A DNA stretch of 64,000 nt from Streptomyces sp. cf386 (GTDB taxonomy: Bacteria; Actinomycetota; Actinomycetes; Streptomycetales; Streptomycetaceae): assembly GCF_900103585.1 (NCBI RefSeq), contig NZ_FNHV01000012.1:258594-322593 (forward strand). Reading direction: 5' to 3'. The notes under the pieces were generated by a model, which had not been told where the DNA came from, made no database searches, and worked only from the letters and a program-made list of their open reading frames with translations. This document shows, one piece after another, positions 17,511-27,504 of the stretch. Each line of letters starts with the position of its first letter. Position 1 is the stretch's first letter. Made by a program: the position numbers and the translations under genes.

Positions 17511-18892
17511 TGTGCGGGGCCCTCCGTGCTGATGAAGACGTTCTTTGTTTCGGTGAAGGCGGTCAGGGCGTCCGGGCCCAGCTCGCGGCCGATGCCGGAC
17601 TGCTTGAAGCCGCCGAAGGGGGTCCAGTAGCGGACACTGGAGTGGGAGTTGACGGACAGGTTGCCGGCCCGGACCGCCTGGGAGACCCGCAGGGCGCGGC
17701 CCACGTCACGGGTCCAGATGGAGCCGGAGAGGCCGTACTCGGTGGCGTTGGCCAGCCGGATCGCCTCCGCCTCGTCCTCGAAGGGGAGGACAACGGCGAC
17801 GGGGCCGAAGACCTCCTCGACGGCCACGCGCGCGCGGGGGTCGACACCGGTGAGGACGGTCGGCGGGAACCAGAAGCCGGGGCCCTCGGGGGCCTTGCCG
17901 CGGATACCGTCGGCGCCCTGGTCGACGTACGAACGCACGCGCTCCAGTTGCACCTTGGAGATCAGCGGGCCCATGTCGGTCTTCTCGTCGGCCGGGTCGC
18001 CGACCGTCACCGCCTCGATGGCGGGGGCCAACAGTTCCAGGAAGCGGTCATGGACGGAGCGCTGGACGAGGATGCGGGTGCGGGCGCAGCAGTCCTGGCC
18101 GGAGTTGTCGAGGAAGGACATGGGGGTGGCGGCCACGGCGGCTTCGAGGTCGGCGTCGGCGAAGACGATGTTGGGGCTCTTGCCGCCGAGTTCGAGGGTG
18201 ACGCGCTTGAGGAGGGCCGAGCCCTTGGCCAGGACCTGTTTGCCGACCGCCGTCGACCCCGTGAAGACGATCTTCGCCACGCCCGGGTGCTCGACCAACG
18301 CGTCACCCGCGACGGGGCCGTGGCCGGGCAGGACCTGGAACAGCCCCTCCGGGAGGCCCGCCTCCAGGGCCAGCTCCGCCAGTCGCAGAGCCGTCAGCGG
18401 GGTCGTCTCGGCAGGCTTGAGGATGACCGCGTTGCCGGCCGCGAGCGCCGGGGCCATGCCCCAGGCCGCGATCGGCATGGGGAAGTTCCAGGGGGCGATC
18501 ACGCCCACGACGCCGAGCGGTTCGAGGATCGTGACGTCCAGGCCGCCGGGGACGGGGATCTGGCGGCCGGTCAGCCGTTCCACTCCCCCGGCCGCGTAGT
18601 CGAGCAGATCGCGGACGTTGCCCGCCTCCCAGCGGGCGTTGCCGATGGTGTGCCCGGCCTCCCGGACCTCCAACTGGGCGAGTTCTTCGAGGTGTTCGTC
18701 CACCTTGACCGCGAAGCGGCGCAGCAGCCGGGCGCGTTCGCCGGGAGCGAGGGCGGCCCACGCGGACTGCGCCAACGCGCCGCGTACGACGGCGGCGTCC
18801 ACGTCGGCCGCGGTGGCGGCCGGGACGGTGGCGACGACCTCTTCGGTGGCCGGGTCGAGTACCTGGAGCTGGTCGGACAAGGAAAGCCTCAC
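17507..18892 (-). CDS. Aldehyde dehydrogenase, NAD(P)+-dependent (ethanolamine/polyamine cluster)
   Basis: 461 residues. A canonical ALDH with oxyanion Asn136 (PWNFP), NAD-binding FTGSTAVGK, general base Glu234 (LELGGK) and nucleophile Cys268 (SGQDC). Start GTG 18892 overlaps the stop of the glutamine-synthetase-like gene by four bases (GTGA); the open frame extends ten codons further upstream but that would lie inside the ligase gene. By position it should oxidise the gamma-glutamyl-aldehyde formed after amine oxidation, as PuuC does in the Puu pathway. The substrate is inferred from neighbours, not from the sequence itself. Confidence 0.92.
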   Translation of the reverse strand: MRLSLSDQLQVLDPATEEVVATVPAATAADVDAAVVRGALAQSAWAALAPGERARLLRRFAVKVDEHLEELAQLEVREAGHTIGNARWEAGNVRDLLDYAAGGVERLTGRQIPVPGGLDVTILEPLGVVGVIAPWNFPMPIAAWGMAPALAAGNAVILKPAETTPLTALRLAELALEAGLPEGLFQVLPGHGPVAGDALVEHPGVAKIVFTGSTAVGKQVLAKGSALLKRVTLELGGKSPNIVFADADLEAAVAATPMSFLDNSGQDCCARTRILVQRSVHDRFLELLAPAIEAVTVGDPADEKTDMGPLISKVQLERVRSYVDQGADGIRGKAPEGPGFWFPPTVLTGVDPRARVAVEEVFGPVAVVLPFEDEAEAIRLANATEYGLSGSIWTRDVGRALRVSQAVRAGNLSVNSHSSVRYWTPFGGFKQSGIGRELGPDALTAFTETKNVFISTEGPAQ

Positions 18893-20259
18893 AAACGTTC
18901 GAAGGAGCGGCGCAGCTCCCAATCGGTCACCGCGGCGTCGAAGGCTTCCAGCTCGACGCGCGCCATGTTGCGGTAGTGAGCCACGACCTCGTCACCGAAG
19001 GCGGCCTTGGCGATCGGGCTGTTCTCCCAGAGCTCGGCGGCCTCGCGCAGCGTCGTGGGGACGTGCTCGAAGTCGGCGGCGTAGGCGTTGCCGGGGCAGG
19101 GCTCGGGCAGCTCCAGCTTCTGCTCGATGCCGTACAGGCCCGCCGCGACCAGTCCGGCGACGGCGAGGTGCGGGTTGACGTCGCCGCCGGGGAGCCGGTT
19201 CTCGAAGCGCATCGAGCGGCCGTGGCCGACGACGCGCAGAGCACAGGTGCGGTTGTCGTGGCCCCAGGCGACGGCGGTCGGGGCGAACGAGCCCGGCTGG
19301 AACCGCTTGTAGGAGTTGATGTTGGGCGCGTAGAGGAGGGAGAAGTCACGCAGGGCGGCGAGCTGCCCGGCGAGGAAGTGCCGCATGACGTCCGACATGC
19401 CGCCGGGGTCCTCGGAAGAGCCCGCCATGACGTTGTTGCCGGCGGCGTCAGCGAGCGAGAGGTGGATGTGGCAGGAGTTGCCCTCGCGCTCGTTGAACTT
19501 GGCCATGAAGGTGATCGAGACGCCCTCCTGGGCGGCGATCTCCTTGGTGCCGGTCTTGTAGATCGCGTGCTGGTCGCAGGTGACCACGGCCTCGTCGTAC
19601 TTGAAGGCGATCTCGTGCTGGCCGGGGTTGCACTCACCCTTGGCGGACTCGACGGTGAGGCCGGCGCCCGCCATCTCGTTGCGGATGCGGCGCAGCAGGG
19701 GCTCGATCCGCCCCGTCCCCAGCACCGAGTAGTCGATGTTGTACTGGTTCGCCGGCGTCAGCCCTCGGTAGCCCGCGTCCCAGGCCTGCTCGTAGGTGTC
19801 CTTGAAGACGATGAACTCCAGCTCGGTGCCGACGTTCGCCGTGTACCCGAGCTCGGCGAGCCGCTCCAGCTGGCGGCGCAGGACCTGGCGCGGGGCGGCC
19901 ACCACCGGGGAGCCGTCGTTCCAGGCGAGGTCGGCGATCAGCATGGCCGTACCGGCGTTCCACGGGACGCGGCGGAGGGTGGCCAGGTCGGGGTGCATGG
20001 CGAAGTCGCCGTAGCCGCGGTCCCAGGAGGACATGGCGTAGCCCTCGACGGTGTTCATCTCGGTGTCCACGGCGAGGAGGTAGTTGCAGCCCTCGGTGCC
20101 GTGGTGCAGGACCTCGTCGAGGAAGAAGCGGGCGGCGAACCGCTTGCCCTGGAGCCGCCCTTGCATATCGGGGAAGGCCAGGACGACAGTGTCGATCTCA
20201 CCGCTCGCGACGAGGGCGTGCAGCTCCTCGACGCTCAGCGGGGGTGTGCGGTCTGCCAC
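18889..20259 (-). CDS. Glutamine synthetase-like gamma-glutamyl ligase (GlnA4-type)
   Basis: 456 residues. Glutamine synthetase fold: beta-grasp N-domain (LVASGEIDTVVLAFPDMQG) and catalytic domain with VGTELEFIVF (metal Glu), ECNPGQHEIAFKY, and NSCHIHLSL; the late FENRLPGGDVNPHLAVAG replaces the ammonia-specific end of true GlnA. Its neighbours (FadR regulator, ethanolamine permease, aldehyde dehydrogenase, gamma-glutamyl hydrolase) match the S. coelicolor glnA4 locus, whose product ligates glutamate to ethanolamine (published by Krysenko and colleagues, as I recall). GTG 20259 is chosen because GGAGG lies seven bases upstream. First gene of the three-gene operon, divergent from the regulator, so the 87-base gap must hold both promoters. 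Confidence 0.88.
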   Translation of the reverse strand: MADRTPPLSVEELHALVASGEIDTVVLAFPDMQGRLQGKRFAARFFLDEVLHHGTEGCNYLLAVDTEMNTVEGYAMSSWDRGYGDFAMHPDLATLRRVPWNAGTAMLIADLAWNDGSPVVAAPRQVLRRQLERLAELGYTANVGTELEFIVFKDTYEQAWDAGYRGLTPANQYNIDYSVLGTGRIEPLLRRIRNEMAGAGLTVESAKGECNPGQHEIAFKYDEAVVTCDQHAIYKTGTKEIAAQEGVSITFMAKFNEREGNSCHIHLSLADAAGNNVMAGSSEDPGGMSDVMRHFLAGQLAALRDFSLLYAPNINSYKRFQPGSFAPTAVAWGHDNRTCALRVVGHGRSMRFENRLPGGDVNPHLAVAGLVAAGLYGIEQKLELPEPCPGNAYAADFEHVPTTLREAAELWENSPIAKAAFGDEVVAHYRNMARVELEAFDAAVTDWELRRSFERL

Positions 20260-20346
20260 GGGAGAGCCTCCATTCGGCTTACTTCGGTCAGCCGGGAGCC
20301 ATAAGGTATTGCGCAGGACCATTGATTGGGAAGGGGGTCCGGCCAC

Positions 20347-21096
20347 ATGTCGCAGGCGGACACGGAGCACGGGGCGCCCGGAGCCGACGACGACCGGCTG
20401 ACGTCGGTGCTGCGGCCGGTGCGGGCCGGCAACGGATTCGAGGAGGCCCTGGAGCAGGTCCTCCAGGTCGTCCGGCTCGGCCTGGTGCCGGGTGGCGAGC
20501 GGCTGCCCGCCGAGCGCGAGTTGGCGGACCGGCTGGGGATCAGCCGGGTGACGCTGCGCGAGGTGCTGAAGGTGCTCCAGGACCAGGGCCTGGTCGAGTC
20601 GCGGCGCGGGCGCTACGGCGGAACGTTCGTCCTGCCGCGCTCCGTGACGCCCGGCGAGGAGGAGCTGCGCCGCCGCCTGAAGGACGTCGACGTCGAGGAC
20701 ACCCTGCGCTTCCGCGAGGTGCTGGAGGTCGGCGCGGCCGGGCTGTGCGCGGCGCACGGGCTGGAGGAGGAGCAGGCCGACCGGCTCCGCGAGGCCCTGG
20801 CGCGCACGCACGACGCCCCGCTCGCCGAGTACCGCCGCCTGGACACCCTGCTGCATCTGACGCTCGCCGAGCTGTCCGGCTCCCCCACGCTCACGGCCCA
20901 GTACGCGGCCGTCCGGGCCACCGTCAACGACCTCCTCGACTGCATCCCGCTCCTCGTCCGCAACCTGGAGCACTCCCAGCGCCAGCACACCGCCCTGGTG
21001 GAGGCCGTGATCGAGGGCAACGCCGAGTGCGCGCGGGAGATCATGCGCGAGCACTGCGGGGGTACGGCGGCGCTGTTGCGGGGCTTCCTGGGCTGA
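20347..21096 (+). CDS. FadR/GntR-family regulator of the ethanolamine cluster
   Basis: 249 residues. An N-terminal winged helix (about 25-95) carries ERLPAERELADRLGISRVTL and the wing GRYGGTFVLP, followed by a C-terminal helical FCD effector domain whose conserved Asp/His metal ligands are plausible at LDTLLHLTLAEL and EHSQRQHTALVEAV. It is divergent from the GS-ALDH-SDR operon and upstream of the permease and hydrolase, so it is the natural candidate to control both sides. ATG 20347 is preferred over an upstream TTG seven codons earlier. Confidence 0.9.
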   Translation: MSQADTEHGAPGADDDRLTSVLRPVRAGNGFEEALEQVLQVVRLGLVPGGERLPAERELADRLGISRVTLREVLKVLQDQGLVESRRGRYGGTFVLPRSVTPGEEELRRRLKDVDVEDTLRFREVLEVGAAGLCAAHGLEEEQADRLREALARTHDAPLAEYRRLDTLLHLTLAELSGSPTLTAQYAAVRATVNDLLDCIPLLVRNLEHSQRQHTALVEAVIEGNAECAREIMREHCGGTAALLRGFLG

Positions 21097-21266
21097 GCCG
21101 GGCCGCCCCCGGGTGAGCCAAGGATTTACGGGCGATTAACGCACGGGTATTGCCTTCTCGTGGTGGACACCGCAAAGGTATGGATCCATTCCATTGAGCC
21201 GGAGCTCGGTCGACCCCACCGCGCCCGGAAATTGCCCGGTGTCCACCGCATGTGGGGAGTTGGCCG

Positions 21267-22718
<1,452 letters not shown>

Positions 22719-22755
22719 ACCGTCGACCGTCGACCGTGAGTGTGAGGGAGTTGCT

Positions 22756-23445
22756 GTGGCCAGGCCGCTGATCGGGGTCAGCACCTATCTGGAGTCCGGT
22801 GTGCGCTGGGGCGTGTGGGAGCTGGAGGCGGCGCTGCTGCCGGTCGGCTATCCACGGCTGGTGCAGCGGGCGGGGGGCCTGGCCGCGATGCTTCCGCCGG
22901 ACGACCCGTCGCTCGCGGCGGCTGCCGTGGCCCGGCTGGACGGGCTCGTCATCGCGGGCGGGCCGGACGTGGAGCCGGTCCGGTACGGGGCGGAGCGCGA
23001 GCCCCGCACCGGGCCGCCCGCGCGGGAGCGGGACGCGTGGGAGCTGGCCCTGATCGACGCGGCGCTGGCCTCTGGCGTTCCGCTGCTGGGCATCTGCCGG
23101 GGCATGCAACTGCTGAACGTCGCCCTCGGCGGGACGCTCGTGCAGCACATCGAGGGTCACGCGGAGGTCGTGGGCGTCTTCGGCAGCCACACCGTCAAGC
23201 CGGTGCCGGGGAGTCTTTACGCCGGTGTCGTGCCGGAGGAGACGTCGGTGCCGACGTATCACCATCAGGCCGTGGACCGGCTGGGCGAGGGGCTTGTCGC
23301 GTCGGCGTATGCGGCGGACGGGACGGTGGAGGCGGTGGAACTGCCGTCGGCCGGTGGGTGGGTGTTGGGGGTGCAGTGGCATCCGGAGATGGGGGAGGAT
23401 CTGCGGGTTGTGCGGGGGTTGGTGGGGGCGGCTGCGGGTGGCTGA
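22756..23445 (+). CDS. Class I glutamine amidotransferase-like gamma-glutamyl hydrolase (PuuD-like)
   Basis: 229 residues, GTG start. It has the class I glutaminase nucleophile Cys114 in GICRGMQLL and the His209/Glu211 pair in VQWHPE. As a stand-alone protein it fits the peptidase C26 / PuuD group that hydrolyses gamma-glutamyl-GABA-type amides. In this cluster it would remove glutamate from the gamma-glutamylated product after oxidation, recycling glutamate. It follows the permease gene after 37 bases (same operon), and a long inverted repeat follows. Confidence 0.9.
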   Translation: MARPLIGVSTYLESGVRWGVWELEAALLPVGYPRLVQRAGGLAAMLPPDDPSLAAAAVARLDGLVIAGGPDVEPVRYGAEREPRTGPPARERDAWELALIDAALASGVPLLGICRGMQLLNVALGGTLVQHIEGHAEVVGVFGSHTVKPVPGSLYAGVVPEETSVPTYHHQAVDRLGEGLVASAYAADGTVEAVELPSAGGWVLGVQWHPEMGEDLRVVRGLVGAAAGG

Positions 23446-23453
23446 TGGGGGGA

Positions 23454-23644
23454 TTTTCGCCCCCGCCGCCCCTACCCGTCCCATCCTTCTGGGGCTCCGC
23501 CCCAGACCCCGCTCCTCAGACGCCGGAGGGGCTGGATCCAGCCCGTCCGGCGTCTGAGGACGAGGCCCCTTCAGGGCCGATGCGGGGGTCTGCGGGCGGC
23601 AGCCCCCAGGGATGGGACGGGTAGGGGCGGCGGGGGCGAGAAAA
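23454..23644. repeat. Long imperfect inverted repeat between convergent genes
   Basis: A 190-base element. The outer arms (about 35 bases, starting TTTTCGCCCCCGCCGCCCC and mirrored before 23644) are nearly identical in reverse complement. The centre is a perfect palindrome, with arm CTCAGACGCCGGA at 23515-23527 mirrored at 23546-23558 around GGATCC. It fills the gap between the hydrolase and the LysR gene, so it should act as a bidirectional terminator. Elements of this kind recur in Streptomyces intergenic DNA (from memory). Confidence 0.8.
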
Positions 23645-24568
23645 CTACCCCCGCGTCAGCGACAGCAGATCCCGCGCCGGCCCCACCGGCCGGTGGCCCA
23701 CCGGCCAGACCGCCCGGAGGTCCCGCGCCAGGGACACGTCGGCCAGCGGAATGCTCACCAGGCGCCGCATCGACAGTTCCTCCCCGACGGCCAGCTCGCT
23801 CAGCACCGCGGGCCCCGCCCCACTCACCGCCGCCGCCTTCACCGCCGTCGTGGACGACAGCTCGATCAGAGGACGGGCAAGGCCGCCCAGCGCGGCGTCG
23901 AGGACCTGCCGGGTCCCCGACCCCTCCTCCCGCAGGATCAACGGCGTAGCAGCCAACTCCGACGCCTCCAGCGCCCGCCGGCGACGCGACCAGACGTGCC
24001 CCGGCGCCGTCACCACGATGAGGTTGTCGTGGGCGATGACGACCGAGTCCAGCCCTGTCGGAACCGTGAGCCCCTCCACGAACCCGAGATCCGCCTCGTC
24101 CGCCAGCAACCGCTCCGCCACGGCCGCCGAGTTGCCCGCGAGCAGCGACACCGCCGTGTCCGGCCGCTGGGCGCGCAGCGCGAGCAGCCAGCCCGGCAGC
24201 AGATACTCCGCGATCGTCATGCTCGCCGCCACCCGCAGCCGCGAGTCCCGCCGGTCCCGCAACGCCTGCGCCCCCACGTCGAAGGCCTCCGCCGCCTCCA
24301 CGATCCGCCGCGCCCAGTCCGTCACCAGCGCCCCGGCATCCGTGAGCCGGGAGCCCCTCGGTGACCGGTCGACCAGCGCGACCCCGAGCAGCCGTTCCAT
24401 CGACCGGATCCGGCTGCTCGCCGCCGGCTGGGTGATCCCCAGCTCACGCGCCGCCCCACCGAGACTGCCGAGCCGCGCCACCGCCAACAACAGCTCCAGC
24501 GCGCCGAGCTCCGGGACACGATGTGCCAGGGATCCTGCGCGAAACTGCCCCTCCGCCGCGTCTGTCAT
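23645..24568 (-). CDS. LysR-family transcriptional regulator
   Basis: 307 residues. A winged helix-turn-helix occupies about 20-80 (LELLLAVARLGSLGGAARELGITQPAASSRI), followed by a two-lobed periplasmic-binding-like effector domain with ALVDRSPRGSRLTDAG at the junction. The stop codon lies at the very end of the long inverted repeat. It is divergent from a TDT-family transporter gene, the usual arrangement for a LysR regulator and its target; the co-inducer is unknown. Confidence 0.93.
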   Translation of the reverse strand: MTDAAEGQFRAGSLAHRVPELGALELLLAVARLGSLGGAARELGITQPAASSRIRSMERLLGVALVDRSPRGSRLTDAGALVTDWARRIVEAAEAFDVGAQALRDRRDSRLRVAASMTIAEYLLPGWLLALRAQRPDTAVSLLAGNSAAVAERLLADEADLGFVEGLTVPTGLDSVVIAHDNLIVVTAPGHVWSRRRRALEASELAATPLILREEGSGTRQVLDAALGGLARPLIELSSTTAVKAAAVSGAGPAVLSELAVGEELSMRRLVSIPLADVSLARDLRAVWPVGHRPVGPARDLLSLTRG

Positions 24569-24638
24569 AAGGCCAGTTTATGTGCCCATAGAGGCAAACT
24601 CCCTGGTGGGAGGCAAAGACTGGAGCGACCCTCGGACC

Positions 24639-25763
24639 ATGGTCACCGCCGTCCGTCACCTCGGACCCAACTGGTACGCCTCCGTCATGGGCACCGCCGC
24701 CGTCGCCACCGCCGGAGCCGCGCTGCCGCTTCAGCTCCCCGGCCTGCGCACGACCTGCGCAGCCGTCTGGATGCTCTCCCTCGTCCTGCTCGTCACCCTG
24801 CTCACCGCCCGCGCCCTGCACTGGACCCACCACCGCGACCAGGCCCGCGCCCACCTCCTCGACCCGGCCACGGCGCCCTTCTACGGTTGCCTGGCGATGG
24901 CCCTGCTCGCCGTCGGCGGCGGTGCGGTGACCGTCGGCCGGGACTGGATCGGGACCGGGGCGGCGGTCGCTCTCGATGCCGTGCTGTTCAGCGCCGGTAC
25001 GGTCGTCGCGCTGGCGGCCGCCGTCGCCGTCCCGTACCTGATGGCCGTACGCCATCGCATCGAGCCGTCACAGGCCACGCCGGTATGGCTGTTGCCGCTC
25101 GTCGCGCCCATGGTGTCCGCCGCGCTCGGGCCGCTGCTCGTGCCGCATCTGCCGCCCGGGCAGGCCCGGGAGACCCTGCTCCTCGCCTGCTTCGCGATGT
25201 TCGGGCTCAGCCTGCTCGCCACCCTGCTGATGCTGCCGCTGGTCTTCGCCCGGCTGATCACCGGCGGTCCGCTGCCCCTCGCTCAAACGCCGACCCTGTT
25301 CCTGGTGCTGGGGCCGCTCGGGCAGTCCACCACGGCCGTCGGCAGTTTCGCGGACGTCGCCCCGGGCGTCGTACCGGCCCCGTACAGCGGGGGTTTCGGC
25401 GTGCTCGCCGTTCTCTACGGCGTGCCCGTCATGGGCTTCGCCCTCCTGTGGTTCGGGCTCGCCACCGCGCATGTCGTGCGGGCCCGGCGGCACGGCATGG
25501 GGTTCGCGATGACCTGGTGGGCGTTCACCTTCCCGGTCGGCACCTGTGTCACCGGCGCCGCGGCACTGGCCCGGCACACCGGGCTCGCGGTCTACGACGG
25601 GCTCGCCGTCGGGCTGTACATCGTGCTGGTCGGCGCGTGGGCCGTCGCCGCCCTGTCCACCACGCGCGGCCTCCTCAGCGGCGCGCTGCTCGCAGCGCCC
25701 CGGACAGCACACCCGGTGCCTCGGCCAACGACGGGCCGTACCACGTCAGGTGCCGCCCGCTGA
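24639..25763 (+). CDS. TDT-family transporter (TehA/sulfite-exporter/C4-dicarboxylate type)
   Basis: 374 residues with about ten hydrophobic helices. It opens HLGPNWYASVMGTAAVATAG, characteristic of the tellurite-resistance/dicarboxylate transporter (TDT) family, and includes VLGPLGQSTTAVGSFADVAP. Substrate could be malate, sulfite or another anion; it cannot be assigned. ATG 24639 is used; in-frame GTG codons upstream (near 24582 and 24605) are possible alternatives and the Shine-Dalgarno signal is weak. The last 29 codons overlap the 3' end of the convergent metal-receptor gene by 89 bases, and this tail (after STTRGLLSG) is not part of the conserved family. Divergent LysR probably controls it. 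Confidence 0.85.
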   Translation: MVTAVRHLGPNWYASVMGTAAVATAGAALPLQLPGLRTTCAAVWMLSLVLLVTLLTARALHWTHHRDQARAHLLDPATAPFYGCLAMALLAVGGGAVTVGRDWIGTGAAVALDAVLFSAGTVVALAAAVAVPYLMAVRHRIEPSQATPVWLLPLVAPMVSAALGPLLVPHLPPGQARETLLLACFAMFGLSLLATLLMLPLVFARLITGGPLPLAQTPTLFLVLGPLGQSTTAVGSFADVAPGVVPAPYSGGFGVLAVLYGVPVMGFALLWFGLATAHVVRARRHGMGFAMTWWAFTFPVGTCVTGAAALARHTGLAVYDGLAVGLYIVLVGAWAVAALSTTRGLLSGALLAAPRTAHPVPRPTTGRTTSGAAR

Positions 25764-26394
25764 CCAACGCACAGGGCAGGCCGGGGAAGGCCTCCGGGCC
25801 GTCGTCGGCCGTGAAGCGGTACGGCTCGTCGGGGAGGACGACGACGTCCGGGGGTGCTGACCTCAGCTCGTCCAAGGGGATGCGCGGGTAGCGGTCCTCG
25901 TGGGTCGTGTACAGGTGGTCCACGCCGAGGCGGGCCAGGACGTCGCCCGCGAAGGTGTCGCGGCCCAGCACCATCCAGGGGCGCCGCCAGATCGGGACCA
26001 CGGCCGTCGTACGGCGCTCCGGGGGCCGCAGTGACGACCACGCCTCCTCCGCCTCGTCCAGCCAGCGCGGGCGTGCCGTCACCCCGCAGGCGTCCAGCAC
26101 ACGCGCCAGTTCCCGGAAGGCTCCCGGGACGTCCCGTACCTCGGTCACCAGGACCTCGATGCCGGCCGCTCGGAGGGCTGCGAGGTCGGGCTCGCGGTTC
26201 TCCTCCTCGTTGGCGATCACCAGGTCGGGGGCGAGAGCGACGACGGTGTCGGCCTTGGGGTTCTTGGTGCCGCCGACGCGGGGGACGTCCAGGTCGGCCG
26301 GGTGGCTGCACCAGTCGGTGGCGCCGACCAGGACGCCGGGGGCCGAGACGGCGACGGCCTCCGTCAGGGACGGCACCAGGGAGACGACGCGCAT
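25675..26394 (-). CDS. Helical-backbone metal receptor (BtuF/TroA-like), no signal peptide
   Basis: 239 residues. It resembles the substrate-binding fold of cobalamin/Fe-siderophore receptors, with the start MRVVSLVPSLTEAVAV and VALAPDLVIANEEENREPDL. Unlike BtuF, it has no signal peptide or lipobox, so it seems to be cytoplasmic, and no ABC permease is near. Its ATG overlaps the XRE-cupin regulator stop by one base (TGATG), giving tight coupling. The ligand may be a metal chelate or corrinoid; this is not shown. Its 3' end overlaps the convergent TDT gene by 89 bases. Confidence 0.8.
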   Translation of the reverse strand: MRVVSLVPSLTEAVAVSAPGVLVGATDWCSHPADLDVPRVGGTKNPKADTVVALAPDLVIANEEENREPDLAALRAAGIEVLVTEVRDVPGAFRELARVLDACGVTARPRWLDEAEEAWSSLRPPERRTTAVVPIWRRPWMVLGRDTFAGDVLARLGVDHLYTTHEDRYPRIPLDELRSAPPDVVVLPDEPYRFTADDGPEAFPGLPCALVSGRHLTWYGPSLAEAPGVLSGALRAARR

Positions 26395-26963
26395 CAGCGC
26401 CTCGGCCGGTCCCGGACCGCCTCGATGTGCTCCGCCACCGCGACGACGACCACGCGCGTGTCCGGCACGGTCGCCCGCCAGCGGTGGCGCACCCCGCCGG
26501 TGAGGTACAGGGTGTCGCCGCGGCCCAGGCGGTACGCGCGGCCCTCCGCCTCGATCTCCACGGCGCCGTCGGCGACGTACATCAACTGGTCGTTGCGGTA
26601 CTGGAATTCACGGCCCGCGTCATGGTCGCCGGTGAACTCCGAGGCGTGCATCTGGTGGTGACCGCGCACCAGGGACCGCGTCCGGGGTTCCGGCGCCAGT
26701 TCGGTGGTGTCGGCCCGGACCACGTCGACGCTGCACGCCGGGTCGGCGGCGGCGAGGAGTTCGACGGCGGTCGTACGCAAGGCGTCGGCGACCTTTTCGA
26801 GGGAGCTTCTGCTGGGGCGGGCGCGGTCGTTCTCGACCTGGCTCAGGAAGGGCACCGACAGGCCGCTGCGCTCGGCCACGACGGCGAGGGTGAGGTCGAG
26901 CGCGCGGCGTCGCCGCCGCACGGCCGCGCCCACTCGAAGAGGCTGTTCTTTGTGGTCGCCCAT
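26394..26963 (-). CDS. XRE-family regulator with C-terminal cupin domain
   Basis: 189 residues. An N-terminal lambda-repressor-like HTH (about 8-65: LDLTLAVVAERSGLSVPFLSQ) is followed by a cupin barrel (about 110-180) with the paired motifs YRNDQLMYVADGAVEIEAEG and GDTLYLTGGVRHRW. Regulators of this form bind a small ligand or metal in the cupin and control a neighbouring gene, here the metal-receptor gene with which it overlaps by one base. ATG 26963 is chosen over upstream in-frame starts because GGAGG lies 11 bases before it. Confidence 0.88.
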   Translation of the reverse strand: MGDHKEQPLRVGAAVRRRRRALDLTLAVVAERSGLSVPFLSQVENDRARPSRSSLEKVADALRTTAVELLAAADPACSVDVVRADTTELAPEPRTRSLVRGHHQMHASEFTGDHDAGREFQYRNDQLMYVADGAVEIEAEGRAYRLGRGDTLYLTGGVRHRWRATVPDTRVVVVAVAEHIEAVRDRPRR

Positions 26964-27413
26964 CGCTCCGGCTCCCTCCTTCGCTCGTCCGGCCACTGTC
27001 CTCGCGCCCGTCTTCCGGCGCACACCTTCTGTTGAGTTCCTTGCACCCTACGCATGTTCGGCAAACCGTTTCATGCGCCCGTCACATTGACGGCACATCG
27101 TGGGGAGTACGACCCATCGGTTCACGCCAGCGGATCGGCTCCCCCGGCGCTCCGGGTACCCCCGCGCCGCCTCTGACTCCCGTTCAGCGCGGAAGAGCTG
27201 TTGTTCTGTTCAATGCTCCGGAAGTCGTCCGTGTTCCCCATCTCCTACGGTGGGAGCACCTGGTCACCGCGTCAACCGGGGCCACCTGCCGGATTGTTGG
27301 GTCGGTGTCGGCGGTGAGGGCTCGGCACGGCCGGGTTCAGGTGGTGGGATAGCGCTGCGTGGTTGGCCGGATCCTTCTCGTAGGCATGCCGTACGACTAT
27401 GCGGACATGCCGC
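26964..27413. other. Gene-free stretch upstream of the XRE-cupin gene
   Basis: About 450 bases with no reading frame showing coding character on either strand. It should contain the promoter for the XRE-cupin gene, but I could not pick out convincing promoter elements or a structured RNA. Slightly lower G+C than its surroundings in its first 150 bases. Confidence 0.5.
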
Positions 27414-27467
27414 GAGGGGTGGGCCCGCCGTACGTGAGGGGAAAACGTACGGCGTGACCCACCCCTC
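27414..27467. terminator. Two-tier hairpin in a gene-free region
   Basis: The outer arms GAGGGGTGGG (27414-27423) and CCCACCCCTC (27458-27467) enclose an inner perfect stem GCCGTACGT / ACGTACGGC (27427-27435, 27445-27453). It is a stable structure downstream of the glycine betaine transporter gene, either a terminator or the fold of an untranslated RNA. Confidence 0.6.
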
Positions 27468-27504
27468 GGGCGGCGGTCCGGGCCCGTCAGGTCACCCGGC
27501 CGCC

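Noticed and set aside
20260..20346. A FadR operator in the divergent promoter region
   Set aside because: No convincing palindrome was found; short GGT/ACC matches are too weak to report.
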